Assembly: GCF_900102495.1 (NCBI RefSeq)
Contig: NZ_FMVQ01000015.1
Location: 1-64,000, forward strand
Reading direction: 5' to 3'
Source of the DNA: Nitrosospira sp. Nl5
GTDB taxonomy: Bacteria > Pseudomonadota > Gammaproteobacteria > Burkholderiales > Nitrosomonadaceae
DNA: 64,000 nt
The position numbers were made by a program, and so were the translations under genes. The notes beneath the pieces are model-generated. The model saw only the letters and a list, made by a program, of their open reading frames with translations. It ran no database searches and was not told the DNA's origin. Positions 46,117 through 54,893 of this stretch are shown here, piece by piece (position 1 is the stretch's first letter; the number at the start of each line of letters is the position of its first letter).

Positions 46117-47034
46117 TCAGATCCCCCGCCCGTAACCGCGCACACGCCAGCCAAGCACCCCCAATCCGGCAAGCATCAGAGCCCAGGTTTCAGCCTCTGG
46201 CACGGGAGAAACCTCCCAGCCAATGTCTCTCATCGCAGCGTAATCAAGTTCCGTAAAATGCTTACGCTGGCCGGCAGCGATAGTGGGATCCATTGCGGCT
46301 TCCTGCCCGGAATAGCTGAGCCCGCTTACCCAGTGTCCCTCTTTGGTGAGTGATGGGTTGGAGCCAAGCAGGGCGTTAACGGCAGATCCGGTGAATAAGC
46401 CCCCTGAGCTCAAATTATTAAAAGAATCGGCGCTACCAAAGCCAAGCACATGGGCAAGCTCATGCACGGCCACTGAATAAAAATCGAACCCGGAAAAGGA
46501 TTCGTCTGTATCGGTATCCGGATCGAAATACCAATTGGACGAAGCGCTATTAAAGGAGAGCGACCCGCCCCACCGGCCAAAATCCGTCTCTACGGGTAAA
46601 AGAACGCCAGGCTGTCCGCGGCCCGCAGCATTATCGAGGAAATCGGCGGATCCGCTTCCCGTAAATCCGCCCGGGCCACCCGTTGCCAACGTTCTTCCCA
46701 GGTTGCGGGCCCCCGCAAAAACCACGATCTGATCAGCGTCCACACTGTAAGCAGGGATACTGAAAAGGCTACCGTTATCCGGCCGAAAGAAGTTCGCATC
46801 GAATCTATTCGATCCGGAGGAAGTGATTGCAGTCAGGCTGTCCTGAAAACGGGTTTCGAACACGGAGGCAGCCGCGTCCAATATATTCTGGCGTGAACTA
46901 TTTGCCCCCGTAAAAAAATTCGAACTATCGTAGCGATAATCAAAACGGATATCGACACTAGCCGCCGCTGGCTGGCCGGCGGCGAGCAACGGAGCGAGCA
47001 ATGCGCCCAAAAGGCGGGGATATGTGAATTTCAT
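46117..47034 (-). CDS. PEP-CTERM-anchored zincin-like metalloprotease
   Basis: Exported protein of 305 residues: signal peptide to about residue 25 (AAGQPAAAS), a Ser/Asn/Asp-rich body, a zinc-protease motif HELAHVLGFG (191-200), and a C-terminal PEP-CTERM sorting signal (VPEAETWALMLAGL, then a basic tail RVRGYGRG). This is the layout of the NF038122-type PEP-CTERM metalloproteases. The classic metzincin third His at HExxHxxGxxH is absent (Ser there), so the third ligand is unclear. PEP-CTERM proteins are sorted by exosortase/EpsH systems, which are not in this window. Confidence 0.82.
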   Translation of the reverse strand: MKFTYPRLLGALLAPLLAAGQPAAASVDIRFDYRYDSSNFFTGANSSRQNILDAAASVFETRFQDSLTAITSSGSNRFDANFFRPDNGSLFSIPAYSVDADQIVVFAGARNLGRTLATGGPGGFTGSGSADFLDNAAGRGQPGVLLPVETDFGRWGGSLSFNSASSNWYFDPDTDTDESFSGFDFYSVAVHELAHVLGFGSADSFNNLSSGGLFTGSAVNALLGSNPSLTKEGHWVSGLSYSGQEAAMDPTIAAGQRKHFTELDYAAMRDIGWEVSPVPEAETWALMLAGLGVLGWRVRGYGRGI

Positions 47035-47073
47035 TTTCTCAACTCCTTTCCTGGCTCAGGATGAATAGCCGGG

Positions 47074-48207
47074 TTACGATGGACATGCTTTAAGGGTGTG
47101 CTCCACCGCCAACAACGGGTCCACGCATTCCAGACCGAATTCCTTTGCGATGGCAGGATAAGTCACTGACCCGCGATGCGTATTGAGTCCGTATTGTAAC
47201 GCCGGATTTTTTTGCACGGCATTCAATCCTTCGTCCGCCAGGCACAGCGTATAGAGAGCGGTTTGAGCGTTAAGCGCAAAGGTACTGGTGCGCGGTACAG
47301 CGCTAGGCATGTTGGCAACACAATAATGCACCACGCCGTCGATTTCGTAGGTGGGGTTGCTATGCGTGGTCGGCCGGGTCGTTTCGACACATCCTCCTTG
47401 ATCGACCGCCACATCGACGATTACGGAACCCTTCCGCATGTTTGGCAACATGCCAGAGGTAATCAGCCATGGTGCGCGTCCACCAGGGATCAAAACGGCG
47501 CCGATTACCAGATCAGCATTGTAGACCACCTCTTCGATGTTATATTCATCGCTGAAGCGCGTCTGTAGTTGCCCGCGATAAATGTCATCCAGGTATTTCA
47601 GGCGATCATGATTAACATCCAGCACGGTGACTTGCGCACCACACCCGACTGCTACGAGAGCCGCATTGGTGCCGACAATACCGGCGCCCAGAATCGCGAC
47701 ATTAGCTGGAGCGACGCCTGGAACACCACCCATTAATACACCGCGGCCCCCATGCGTTTTTTGCAGATAGGTTGCGCCGATTTGGGTAGCCATGCGCCCC
47801 GCTACCTCACTCATGGGCGTTAACAGCGGTAACTTGCCCCCTTCTGTCTGAACGGTTTCGTAAGCGATGGCTGTGGCGCCGCTCTCCAGCAATGCGTGGG
47901 TGAGAGGCTTATCCGAAGCCAGATGAAGATAGGTAAAGAGAATCATGTCCTGATGCAGATAACGGTATTCCGTCGCGGTCGGCTCTTTGACTTTGACCAC
48001 CAGTTGCGCCGCCCAGGCGTCTTCTGCATGAGGAACAATCAACGCTCCGGCTGATCGATATTCCGCGTCCGAAAGGAAGCTGCCTTCGCCCGCCTCGCTC
48101 TGTACAAGTACCTGATGTCCATGCCTTGTCAGCGTTCTAACGATACTGGGGGTCATTCCGACTCGATTTTCGTGATCCTTGATTTCCTTGGGTAGCCCGA
48201 TCAGCAT
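47074..48207 (-). CDS. ald: Alanine dehydrogenase
   Basis: NAD-dependent oxidative deamination of L-alanine to pyruvate and ammonia (reversible). The 377-residue protein starts MLIGLPKEIKDHENRVGMTP and shows VKVKEPTATEYRYL, the glycine-rich NAD motif ILGAGIVGTNAALVAV, and DVAVDQGGCVETTRPTTH, all diagnostic of Ald. ATG 48207 has AGGAAG about 6 nt upstream; the open frame continues to 48261 without a match. Together with AlaA in this window it links alanine, pyruvate and ammonia. No regulator gene (AldR/Lrp) is adjacent. Confidence 0.95.
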   Translation of the reverse strand: MLIGLPKEIKDHENRVGMTPSIVRTLTRHGHQVLVQSEAGEGSFLSDAEYRSAGALIVPHAEDAWAAQLVVKVKEPTATEYRYLHQDMILFTYLHLASDKPLTHALLESGATAIAYETVQTEGGKLPLLTPMSEVAGRMATQIGATYLQKTHGGRGVLMGGVPGVAPANVAILGAGIVGTNAALVAVGCGAQVTVLDVNHDRLKYLDDIYRGQLQTRFSDEYNIEEVVYNADLVIGAVLIPGGRAPWLITSGMLPNMRKGSVIVDVAVDQGGCVETTRPTTHSNPTYEIDGVVHYCVANMPSAVPRTSTFALNAQTALYTLCLADEGLNAVQKNPALQYGLNTHRGSVTYPAIAKEFGLECVDPLLAVEHTLKACPS

Positions 48208-48469
48208 GTTTTCTTCCTGACTATCGACGAGTAGAATCTTTTCTTGTGCAAAAGTTGGCACGGAAATTAGGTTAACGGCTCTGCGATTATTCCCACGGTT
48301 TCAATATGAGGATGAGCTTTCGAGAAAAGTGAACTGCCCATCTCGGCCGATTAGATCAGGGCCTGATGAATCGGCTTCATCCATTTCCACCATTTAGCCG
48401 CCAAGTATAACAATCCGATGGCGAAATCGCGGGAAAAATAATAGTCCGCCTCTGAGTATTTTGCACTCG

Positions 48470-49243
48470 TCATGAGGATGCGCTCCCATTCGAATCGAGC
48501 AGTTGCATGCGTAGGTGCTGAAGCACCAACTCTCGTGTATCGACCCCCCGGTCGAGAGCTGCCTGGTAATCAAACGTCAGCGTCGAATGCCCTTTCCCGG
48601 GCACGATAACAGAACGGAAGCGCCGCGTAGCTGATCCCGGCGGGCTTTGCAGCGATATTTCCAGCCGCTCGAATCGCTCCACGCTACAACGAGAGTCTTC
48701 CTCGAAACGCAGTCCAAGCAATGACATTGTGTCCGCCCTATTTGACGCGGCGCCCAACGCCTCTGGCTCGACGTCGAGCGCTTTGGGTTGAAACAATGGA
48801 AGACTGGGTTGCGCGGCGACCGGTGCAAGGAGGGCCGCCTCCATCATCATTGCGAAAACATAGCCACCTGTATAACACATTCCGATCGCGCCTACGCCTG
48901 GTCCGCCGCGCTCGGCATGCAATTTCCGGCACAGTGCCCGTAATGACGTTGCAATCGGACTCGATTTGCCTGCCGCAAGATTATTAAACTCTTTTCGAAC
49001 GCACAAGCCCGGCGATTTCAGGAGACCAAGCATCGGATGCTGAAGCGGTCTGCCGAACAGGAGCGGCATGACAACGTGAAAACCGTGATCGGCAATCCAT
49101 TCCGCAAATTCGACTGTCTCATGTGTGAGGCCGGGCAGTTCGTGCAACAGGATGACACCGGGTCCGTTTCCCTTCCGGAAGAGCGGAAACGAACTGTCGC
49201 CTGTCGTGAACGTTTCCTCGGAAAAGCCTTTGATTACGCTCAC
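48470..49243 (-). CDS. Dienelactone hydrolase-family protein
   Basis: A 257-residue alpha/beta hydrolase with the DLH-type Cys nucleophile in GAIGMCYTGGYVF (Cys123), the partner Glu in LLHELPGLTHE (Glu35) and a late His in VPGKGHSTLTFD. Compared with the Ser-type hydrolase at 36.7 kb it belongs to a different DLH subgroup. Clc-type lactone or other ester substrates are possible, but no aromatic degradation genes are near. The flanking intergenic regions (262 and 550 bp) suggest a single-gene unit. Confidence 0.8.
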   Translation of the reverse strand: MSVIKGFSEETFTTGDSSFPLFRKGNGPGVILLHELPGLTHETVEFAEWIADHGFHVVMPLLFGRPLQHPMLGLLKSPGLCVRKEFNNLAAGKSSPIATSLRALCRKLHAERGGPGVGAIGMCYTGGYVFAMMMEAALLAPVAAQPSLPLFQPKALDVEPEALGAASNRADTMSLLGLRFEEDSRCSVERFERLEISLQSPPGSATRRFRSVIVPGKGHSTLTFDYQAALDRGVDTRELVLQHLRMQLLDSNGSASS

Positions 49244-49793
49244 CGTGCTCCCCCCTCCTCCTTCCGCTTTTTATCAGCCAGAAGTAATCTTCTATTTTAT
49301 GCTCAGCCGATTTTTGATCGCGAAAGCATAGCAGATTTACCTGTTCTTCGACGACACTCCTCTCTGAATCTCGGCATGGATCGCGTTCAAATTCTGCATT
49401 CGTTCTTGCGAGTCGGGATGATGTTTGACAGGCGCGTGACAACGTCATGCGCCGATGCCGCAACTCCCTCCAGATCCGACTGAGGCGGGGAGCAGTCCGT
49501 TTGGATAACTTTCCACCCAACAAAATCCGGGTAATTTGACGTTGCGTTCACCCTTAACAAACCATTTCTCCTCACCCTTTATATAGTCTAAAAAACATCC
49601 AATGCAACACCCTGACAACCGGCTTCTTGCCTTTTCCTGGTTTGAGCCGATTTCTTCTTGCTATCCGCCATTAGGGCGGCCCGGGGTTCGGAGAATGGAA
49701 TAAAGAGATGCCGAATTCGGCGATGTGGGGTACGCTGCCGTTAATCCAGCCTGCCAGGCTCGCACACCTGTGCGGATCAAAGTGGTGGCAGGC
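49244..49793. other. Gene-poor stretch
   Basis: About 550 bp between the dienelactone hydrolase (upstream, minus) and the end of the HMGL-cupin gene. A 62-codon minus-strand frame (49387-49575) has no ribosome site and no recognisable product. I see no strong terminator or repeat. Confidence 0.35.
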
Positions 49794-51230
49794 TCATCTT
49801 GACACGGCAGGCTCTACTGGGACGCCAGAGTCGCTCTGGAAGATTGCAGAATCCAGTAGACTCGAGTTGTAATCTCCCGCTTGCATATGGTTGATAAATA
49901 AGCCGGCGCCAGCCAGCACGCGATAGCTGTGTAAAAGTCCGGATGGGATAAAAACGCTGCTCGGACTTTCGACAACGAACATCTCAGCCCCTAAGCGCAC
50001 CTCTACTGTTAACCCTCGCAAGGCCGGGCCATGCCCAATGAATAGAAAAACGCTATCGACACAGTGCCGGTGAACATCGGCATGTCCTTCCCCACAGTCG
50101 TCCATCTCTGGTATGCGTCTGACAATGCAGTACTGACGCGCATCCGGCACAACGCTGTTATCAAGCATCAGGTAGCAATCACCAGGCCTCCGCTGACGGG
50201 GCCGTAATTCCGTGGCAGACATCAGTTGCGGGCGGTTAATGAGTCGCTCCCGCCCGGATGGCAGGACTTCAGGATCCGTGGAGTTCACGCGTCCGATAGT
50301 TTCGGGAAAGGTCCAGGCATAGGCTCGCTCGTCGCTAAGTACTGCGCGCCGATGTAGCTTGGCGACGTGGGTAAACGCGTTCGCTCCGGCGATAGGGCGC
50401 CAACGATCAACCATGAGTCGTGAGTAAGCCTGGACGAGTTTACTAATATAAGGAAGTGCGCGGCCATTTCGCAAGTGGCGCCATTTTAGAACATCCAGAT
50501 TTGCCAGCAGAGTAAGCGTGTCCGCGATTCCACAGCGCTCGCCGATGCCGTTGACCGAAGAGGAAATCCAGCGGGCGCCGGCCCGCACCGCACTGAGGGC
50601 GTTAGCATTGGCCATCCCTCGATCATTGTGGAAATGTACCTCCAGGTCATGGCCGGCGAACTCGCGGCTCAATCTTCCGATCAAATCCTCCACCTCCCAA
50701 GGGCAGAGCAGGCCGACAGTGTCGGCAAAACCCAGGCGGTCCGCTCCGGCCTCAAGCGCAGCGCGGTATCCTTCCACCAATTCGGACCAAGGTGTTCGGC
50801 TTCCGTCCTCGACCGTGAACCGAACTCGTAATCCGATATTCTTGGCGTGGCCGACAGCCTTACTGACCACTTCGTGTACGGGCTGCTTGAAACGGATGCG
50901 GGAATTCCTCGATATCGCGTTGACACCCATGAAAATACCGACCCACCGGGCGCCAGTGGCTTTGACGCTATCGATGTCCTCACTACGGGCACGTGCGTGC
51001 GCAAGTACGGGGACTGCTCCGCAGATGACGACCGTCGCGCGCACCCGGCGGGCCTCCGCATCACTTATTATGGGGTGTCCGCACTCGACCATGTCGATAC
51101 CCAGAGACACGAGCGCATGGGCAATTTCCGCGCTTTCTTCCTCGCCAAACAGCACCCCGGGAGCCTGCGCGCCTTCTCTCAAAGTCGTATCAATGATGCA
51201 AGGATTCAATTGAGGTCTTGTCTCACTCAT
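49794..51230 (-). CDS. HMGL-like (NifV/LeuA-type) acyltransferase fused to a C-terminal cupin domain
   Basis: The 478-residue protein begins with the HMGL-like TIM barrel of isopropylmalate, homocitrate and citramalate synthases: IIDTTLREGAQAPGVLF (catalytic Arg18), the HxH metal motif in LEVHFHNDRGMANANAL (His199, His201) and VNGIGERCG. The LeuA regulatory domain is absent. Residues about 350-478 form a cupin-like barrel (HADVHRHCVDSVFLF, then SSVFIPSGLLHSYRV; His386, His388, His434 as possible metal ligands). ATG 51230 is chosen over an in-frame TTG at 51278. No leuCDB, nif or phosphonate genes flank it. Acceptor and product unknown. Confidence 0.78.
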   Translation of the reverse strand: MSETRPQLNPCIIDTTLREGAQAPGVLFGEEESAEIAHALVSLGIDMVECGHPIISDAEARRVRATVVICGAVPVLAHARARSEDIDSVKATGARWVGIFMGVNAISRNSRIRFKQPVHEVVSKAVGHAKNIGLRVRFTVEDGSRTPWSELVEGYRAALEAGADRLGFADTVGLLCPWEVEDLIGRLSREFAGHDLEVHFHNDRGMANANALSAVRAGARWISSSVNGIGERCGIADTLTLLANLDVLKWRHLRNGRALPYISKLVQAYSRLMVDRWRPIAGANAFTHVAKLHRRAVLSDERAYAWTFPETIGRVNSTDPEVLPSGRERLINRPQLMSATELRPRQRRPGDCYLMLDNSVVPDARQYCIVRRIPEMDDCGEGHADVHRHCVDSVFLFIGHGPALRGLTVEVRLGAEMFVVESPSSVFIPSGLLHSYRVLAGAGLFINHMQAGDYNSSLLDSAIFQSDSGVPVEPAVSR

Positions 51231-51639
51231 CCAAATTTGATTCCCAAGGTTATGCCGGTAGCTGGGCAACCAGTGCAAGGCTTGAGGAATGCAGGGGTGT
51301 AAGCTTAAGTTGCCAACGCTCCCAATACACCGCTCTTGACGTTTTATGATAGTACAAATTGAGAAGTGTCACCTCGCTCTGACCGGCCGAATTACCTCAA
51401 TAAAAAATAACAGAGACCGTGTTAGCGAAGCGCATTGCGCGTATGAACTGGATTATTTACTTCAGATCAGAGAAAGGTGGGTTACGCTGACGTTAACCTA
51501 CCTACGAGATGATTGGAGTCCGGACGGAGCAGTGGTTGAATGACAAACGATATCCATCCACCGCACGCATTTTCACGGGCGAAGGTTTTTTCTCCGCGAC
51601 CCGTCAATTTTGCTCAAGCCGCGGCTACACGTGAAATCA
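51231..51639. other. Intergenic region without recognised features
   Basis: About 410 bp between the end of pntB and the start of the HMGL-cupin gene, both on the minus strand. It should hold the promoter of the HMGL-cupin gene. No gene, clear terminator or repeat is seen. Confidence 0.35.
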
Positions 51640-53022
51640 TCACAGCGCCTTGACCATTTCTTCCACGACCTTCTTGGCATCGCCGAACACCATCATGGTC
51701 TTGTCCATATAGAAAAGATCATTGTCAAGGCCGGCATAACCCGCAGCCATGCTTCGCTTGACCACCATCACGGTACGCGCCTTGTGCGCATCCAGAATCG
51801 GCATGCCGTATATCGGACTGCCGGGGACATTTGCTGCAGGGTTCACCACATCATTCGCACCCAGCACCAGCACCACGTCGGTATTGGAAAAATCGCTGTT
51901 GATTTCATCCATTTCAAGTACCTGTTCGTAAGGTATCTCCGCTTCCGCCAGCAGCACATTCATGTGGCCCGGCATGCGTCCCGCTACCGGATGAATGGCA
52001 AAACGCACATTGACACCTTTCTCGTGCAACTTTTCAGCCAGCTCCTTGACCGAATGCTGCGCTCGCGCCACCGCCAGCCCGTAGCCGGGCACGATAATCA
52101 CGCTGTCGGCGTTACCCATTAAAAATGCCGCATCATCGGCGCTGCCGCTGCGATAGGTTTTCTGTGTCCCGTCGCCCACCGCAGCCGCCGTCCCCCCCTC
52201 GCTGCCGAAGCCGCCGAGTATGACAGAAAGAAATGGCCGGTTCATGGCCTTGCACATGATGTAGGAAAGAATGGCGCCGGAACTGCCGACCAGCGATCCG
52301 GCAATAATAAGCATGGGATTGCCGAGCGAAAAACCGATTCCTGCCGCGGCCCAGCCGGAATACGAATTAAGCATGGAAATTACCACCGGCATATCCGCGC
52401 CGCCGATGGGAACGATAATGAGAAAGCCGAGCACGAAGGCGATCGCGGTCATTGTGGCGAAGGCTGGCCAGTTGGTGGTTTCGCTAAAGAAGAACCACAG
52501 GCCGAACACCACCATCACAACCGCCAGGATCAGGTTGACCATATGCTGTCCGCCGAATGTGATGGGCGCGCCGCTCATGCGGCCGGACAGCTTCAGGAAT
52601 GCGATCACCGAACCCGACCAGGTCATGGCGCCGATGAAAGTGCCGAGAAACAGTTCCAGCTTGCTGCCCATCGGCAATACCGCAGGCAGGCCGAATGAAA
52701 CCGGGTTATTAACGGCGGCGATAGCGATAAATACCGCCGCCAGACCTACCAGCGAGTGCATGAAGGCGACCAGTTCCGGCATTGCCGTCATTTGCACGCG
52801 CCGCGCGACGACGGCGCCGATGGTGCCCCCTAGCGCGATACATGCAAGTATCAGTGCCCAGTTCTTGGTGATCGTAAGGGTGGTGATGACGGCGATCGCC
52901 ATCCCCACCATGCCGAACAGATTGCCGCGACGAGCGGTTAGCGGCGAGCTTAGGCCTTTGAGCGCCAGAATAAAAAAAACCGATGCGATCAGATACGCGA
53001 GTGCGACCAAATTTGCGGACAT
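51640..53022 (-). CDS. pntB: NAD(P) transhydrogenase subunit beta
   Basis: Membrane subunit of the proton-translocating transhydrogenase, which uses proton-motive force to make NADPH from NADH. The 460-residue protein has about nine membrane segments (1-275) followed by the cytoplasmic NADP(H)-binding domain III: VIIVPGYGLAVARAQH, KGVNVRFAIHPVAGRMPGHM, VLLAEAEIPYEQVLEMDEIN, DVVLVLGANDVVNPAA and VVKRSMAAGYAGLDNDLFY. It is last in the pntAA-pntAB-pntB set, only 3 bp after pntAB. Confidence 0.97.
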   Translation of the reverse strand: MSANLVALAYLIASVFFILALKGLSSPLTARRGNLFGMVGMAIAVITTLTITKNWALILACIALGGTIGAVVARRVQMTAMPELVAFMHSLVGLAAVFIAIAAVNNPVSFGLPAVLPMGSKLELFLGTFIGAMTWSGSVIAFLKLSGRMSGAPITFGGQHMVNLILAVVMVVFGLWFFFSETTNWPAFATMTAIAFVLGFLIIVPIGGADMPVVISMLNSYSGWAAAGIGFSLGNPMLIIAGSLVGSSGAILSYIMCKAMNRPFLSVILGGFGSEGGTAAAVGDGTQKTYRSGSADDAAFLMGNADSVIIVPGYGLAVARAQHSVKELAEKLHEKGVNVRFAIHPVAGRMPGHMNVLLAEAEIPYEQVLEMDEINSDFSNTDVVLVLGANDVVNPAANVPGSPIYGMPILDAHKARTVMVVKRSMAAGYAGLDNDLFYMDKTMMVFGDAKKVVEEMVKAL

Positions 53023-53025
53023 TGA

Positions 53026-53331
53026 CTAGCTTCCTTTTTTATCTTTCTTTCTGAACATTTCCAGCATCCGCTGGGTGACAAGAAATCCGCCGAATACATT
53101 GATCGCGGCCAGCGTCACCGCCACGGCTCCAAGCCATACGCCCCAGTCGGTTTCCGCAGGGCCGGCGGCCAGCATCGCGCCGACCAGAATAATGCCCGAA
53201 ATCGCATTTGTCACCGACATGAGCGGTGTGTGCAAAGCAGGTGTCACGTTCCACACCACGTGATAGCCTACAAACACCGCCAGCACGAATACGGTCAGGT
53301 TAATGATGGTTGGATCAACTTCGCCGATCAT
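53026..53331 (-). CDS. pntAB: NAD(P) transhydrogenase subunit alpha part 2
   Basis: Small membrane subunit of 101 residues with three to four hydrophobic segments ([58 protein letters not shown]), the part that in E. coli is the C-terminus of PntA. It is split from the NAD-binding part, as in many alpha/betaproteobacteria (three-gene pnt). 3 bp precede pntB. Upstream it is separated from pntAA by 227 bp that include a MITE-like element. Confidence 0.95.
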   Translation of the reverse strand: MIGEVDPTIINLTVFVLAVFVGYHVVWNVTPALHTPLMSVTNAISGIILVGAMLAAGPAETDWGVWLGAVAVTLAAINVFGGFLVTQRMLEMFRKKDKKGS

Positions 53332-53414
53332 GTTTGCTCCTTCTAATTTGTTATCTGTAAACCTTGACTATCAAGAGAAAACGAGCCGTAAAATCTCGCT
53401 TTCACCCTGGTTTT

Positions 53415-53559
53415 AACCTAAATCCGGCAGTTGGACAGGGTGGAGTGTGCATCCGCTCTGAGCGAACTTACCGTAGAGGTGAACATCAAGTGACATAAAA
53501 AGTCTTGGTGGATCATTGCGCTAAATAAAAAAAGAGCGGTCAGCTGCCGGATTCAGGTT
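53415..53559. mobile_element. MITE-like element, copy B
   Basis: About 145 bp bounded by near-perfect terminal inverted repeats: AACCTAAATCCGGCAGTTG at 53415-53433 and, read on the minus strand from the right end, AACCTGAATCCGGCAGCTG (17 of 19 equal). Internal blocks match copy A at 36.5 kb. It has no coding capacity. The right end reaches the stop codon of pntAA, so the element sits inside the pnt operon. Confidence 0.75.
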
Positions 53560-54686
53560 TAAGCCCTCCCGACGACTTCTCCACCCGCGCAGACCAGTGT
53601 CCCGGAAATGACTTCATCTTCACGATTCAAATTGAATTCGCCGCTCTTCGGATCAAGCATCAGGTTAAGAAAATTCATCAAGTTACGTGCATACAGCGCG
53701 CTGGAATCCGCCGCTACCAGTCCGGGCAGATTAGCGATACCGACGAGATGCACGCCGTGCTTCACTACGATCCTGTCCAATTCGGACAAGGGGCAGTTGC
53801 CGCCCGCCTCCACTGCCATATCAACGATTACCGATCCCGGTTTCATCGCACGAACGGTCTCTTCCTTGATCAAAACCGGCGCCGGACGGCCGGGAATCAG
53901 CGCGGTGGTGATGATGATATCGGCCGCCGCGGCGCGCTGATGGACCAATTCGCCCTGACGGCGCTTATAATCATCTGACATTTCGCGGGCATAACCGCCG
54001 GCCGTCTCCGCCTGCGCTTTTTCTTCGTCACTCAACGGCACCTCGACGAATTTGGCGCCGAGACTTTCAACCTGTTCTTTCGCCGCCGGGCGCACATCGA
54101 AGGCTTCGATCACGGCGCCCAGCCGTTTTGCCGTGGCGATAGCCTGCAAGCCCGCCACTCCCGCACCCAGAACCAGTACCCGTGCCGCCTTTACCGTGCC
54201 GGCTGCAGTCATCAGCATGGGGAAGAATTTCTGATAGACATTAGCCGCCATCAGTACCGCTTTGTAGCCGGCGATATTGGCTTGCGACGACAGCACGTCC
54301 ATGCTCTGGGCACGGGAAATGCGTGGCAGCCTTTCCATGGCGAACGCAGTCACCCCATGCCGTGCGAGCGTTTCAATGCCCTCCGCCTGATGCGGGGAAA
54401 GCAGGCCCAGCAACACGGCATCCTTGTGCATCATTGCCAATTCACCGGGTTCCGGACCTCGCACCTTGAGCACAATTTGAGATTGACCGTATAACTCCGC
54501 CGCACTGGCTACGATGCTTGCACCAGCCTCCTGATAGGCCTCGTCGGGTATGCTCGCACCGGCCCCCGCGCCGGACTGTACCAGAACAACATGAAAACCC
54601 TTGGCGGTAAATTTCTTCACCGTCTCCGGCGTGGCCGCTACGCGGCTCTCCCCCCCGCGAATCTCAACGGGTATGCCTATGTGCAT
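53559..54686 (-). CDS. pntAA: NAD(P) transhydrogenase subunit alpha part 1
   Basis: Soluble NAD(H)-binding subunit (domain I) of 375 residues, related to alanine dehydrogenase: MHIGIPVEIRGGESRVAATP, VLKVRGPEPGE, MERLPRISRAQSMDVLSSQA, glycine-rich VLVLGAGVAGLQAIATAKRLG and VDMAVEAGGNCPLSE. First gene of the pnt set. The 227 bp to pntAB are longer than usual because of the inserted element; whether transcription continues through it is unknown. Confidence 0.96.
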   Translation of the reverse strand: MHIGIPVEIRGGESRVAATPETVKKFTAKGFHVVLVQSGAGAGASIPDEAYQEAGASIVASAAELYGQSQIVLKVRGPEPGELAMMHKDAVLLGLLSPHQAEGIETLARHGVTAFAMERLPRISRAQSMDVLSSQANIAGYKAVLMAANVYQKFFPMLMTAAGTVKAARVLVLGAGVAGLQAIATAKRLGAVIEAFDVRPAAKEQVESLGAKFVEVPLSDEEKAQAETAGGYAREMSDDYKRRQGELVHQRAAAADIIITTALIPGRPAPVLIKEETVRAMKPGSVIVDMAVEAGGNCPLSELDRIVVKHGVHLVGIANLPGLVAADSSALYARNLMNFLNLMLDPKSGEFNLNREDEVISGTLVCAGGEVVGRA

Positions 54687-54837
54687 TGATGATCTCCCTA
54701 TTGGGTAATTCTACCGGCAACTCTCGCGGATCACCCGCTCCCCTTCGCCTTCGAATTTGGTGAAATAACGTTGTGTTCCTGAATCCCTTATTTTTAGCGG
54801 GCTTGCGAAGTTTCCCAAAACGCCTGTTCAGGACGAA

Positions 54838-54866
54838 GCCCGGATTATAAAGGAAACCCGGGCATA
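54838..54866 (-). terminator. Possible hairpin after the large flavoprotein gene
   Basis: GCCCGG (54838-54843) pairs with CCGGGC (54858-54863), about 30 bp downstream of the stop at 54894. There is no T-run after it on the minus strand, so it may be only a 3' stabilising stem. Confidence 0.35.
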
Positions 54867-54893
54867 ATGAATTGTCCGCATTGAGGAAAGCGG

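Noticed and set aside
49387-49575. 62-codon minus-strand frame upstream of the dienelactone hydrolase
   Set aside because: No ribosome site and no similarity I recognise; too short to support.
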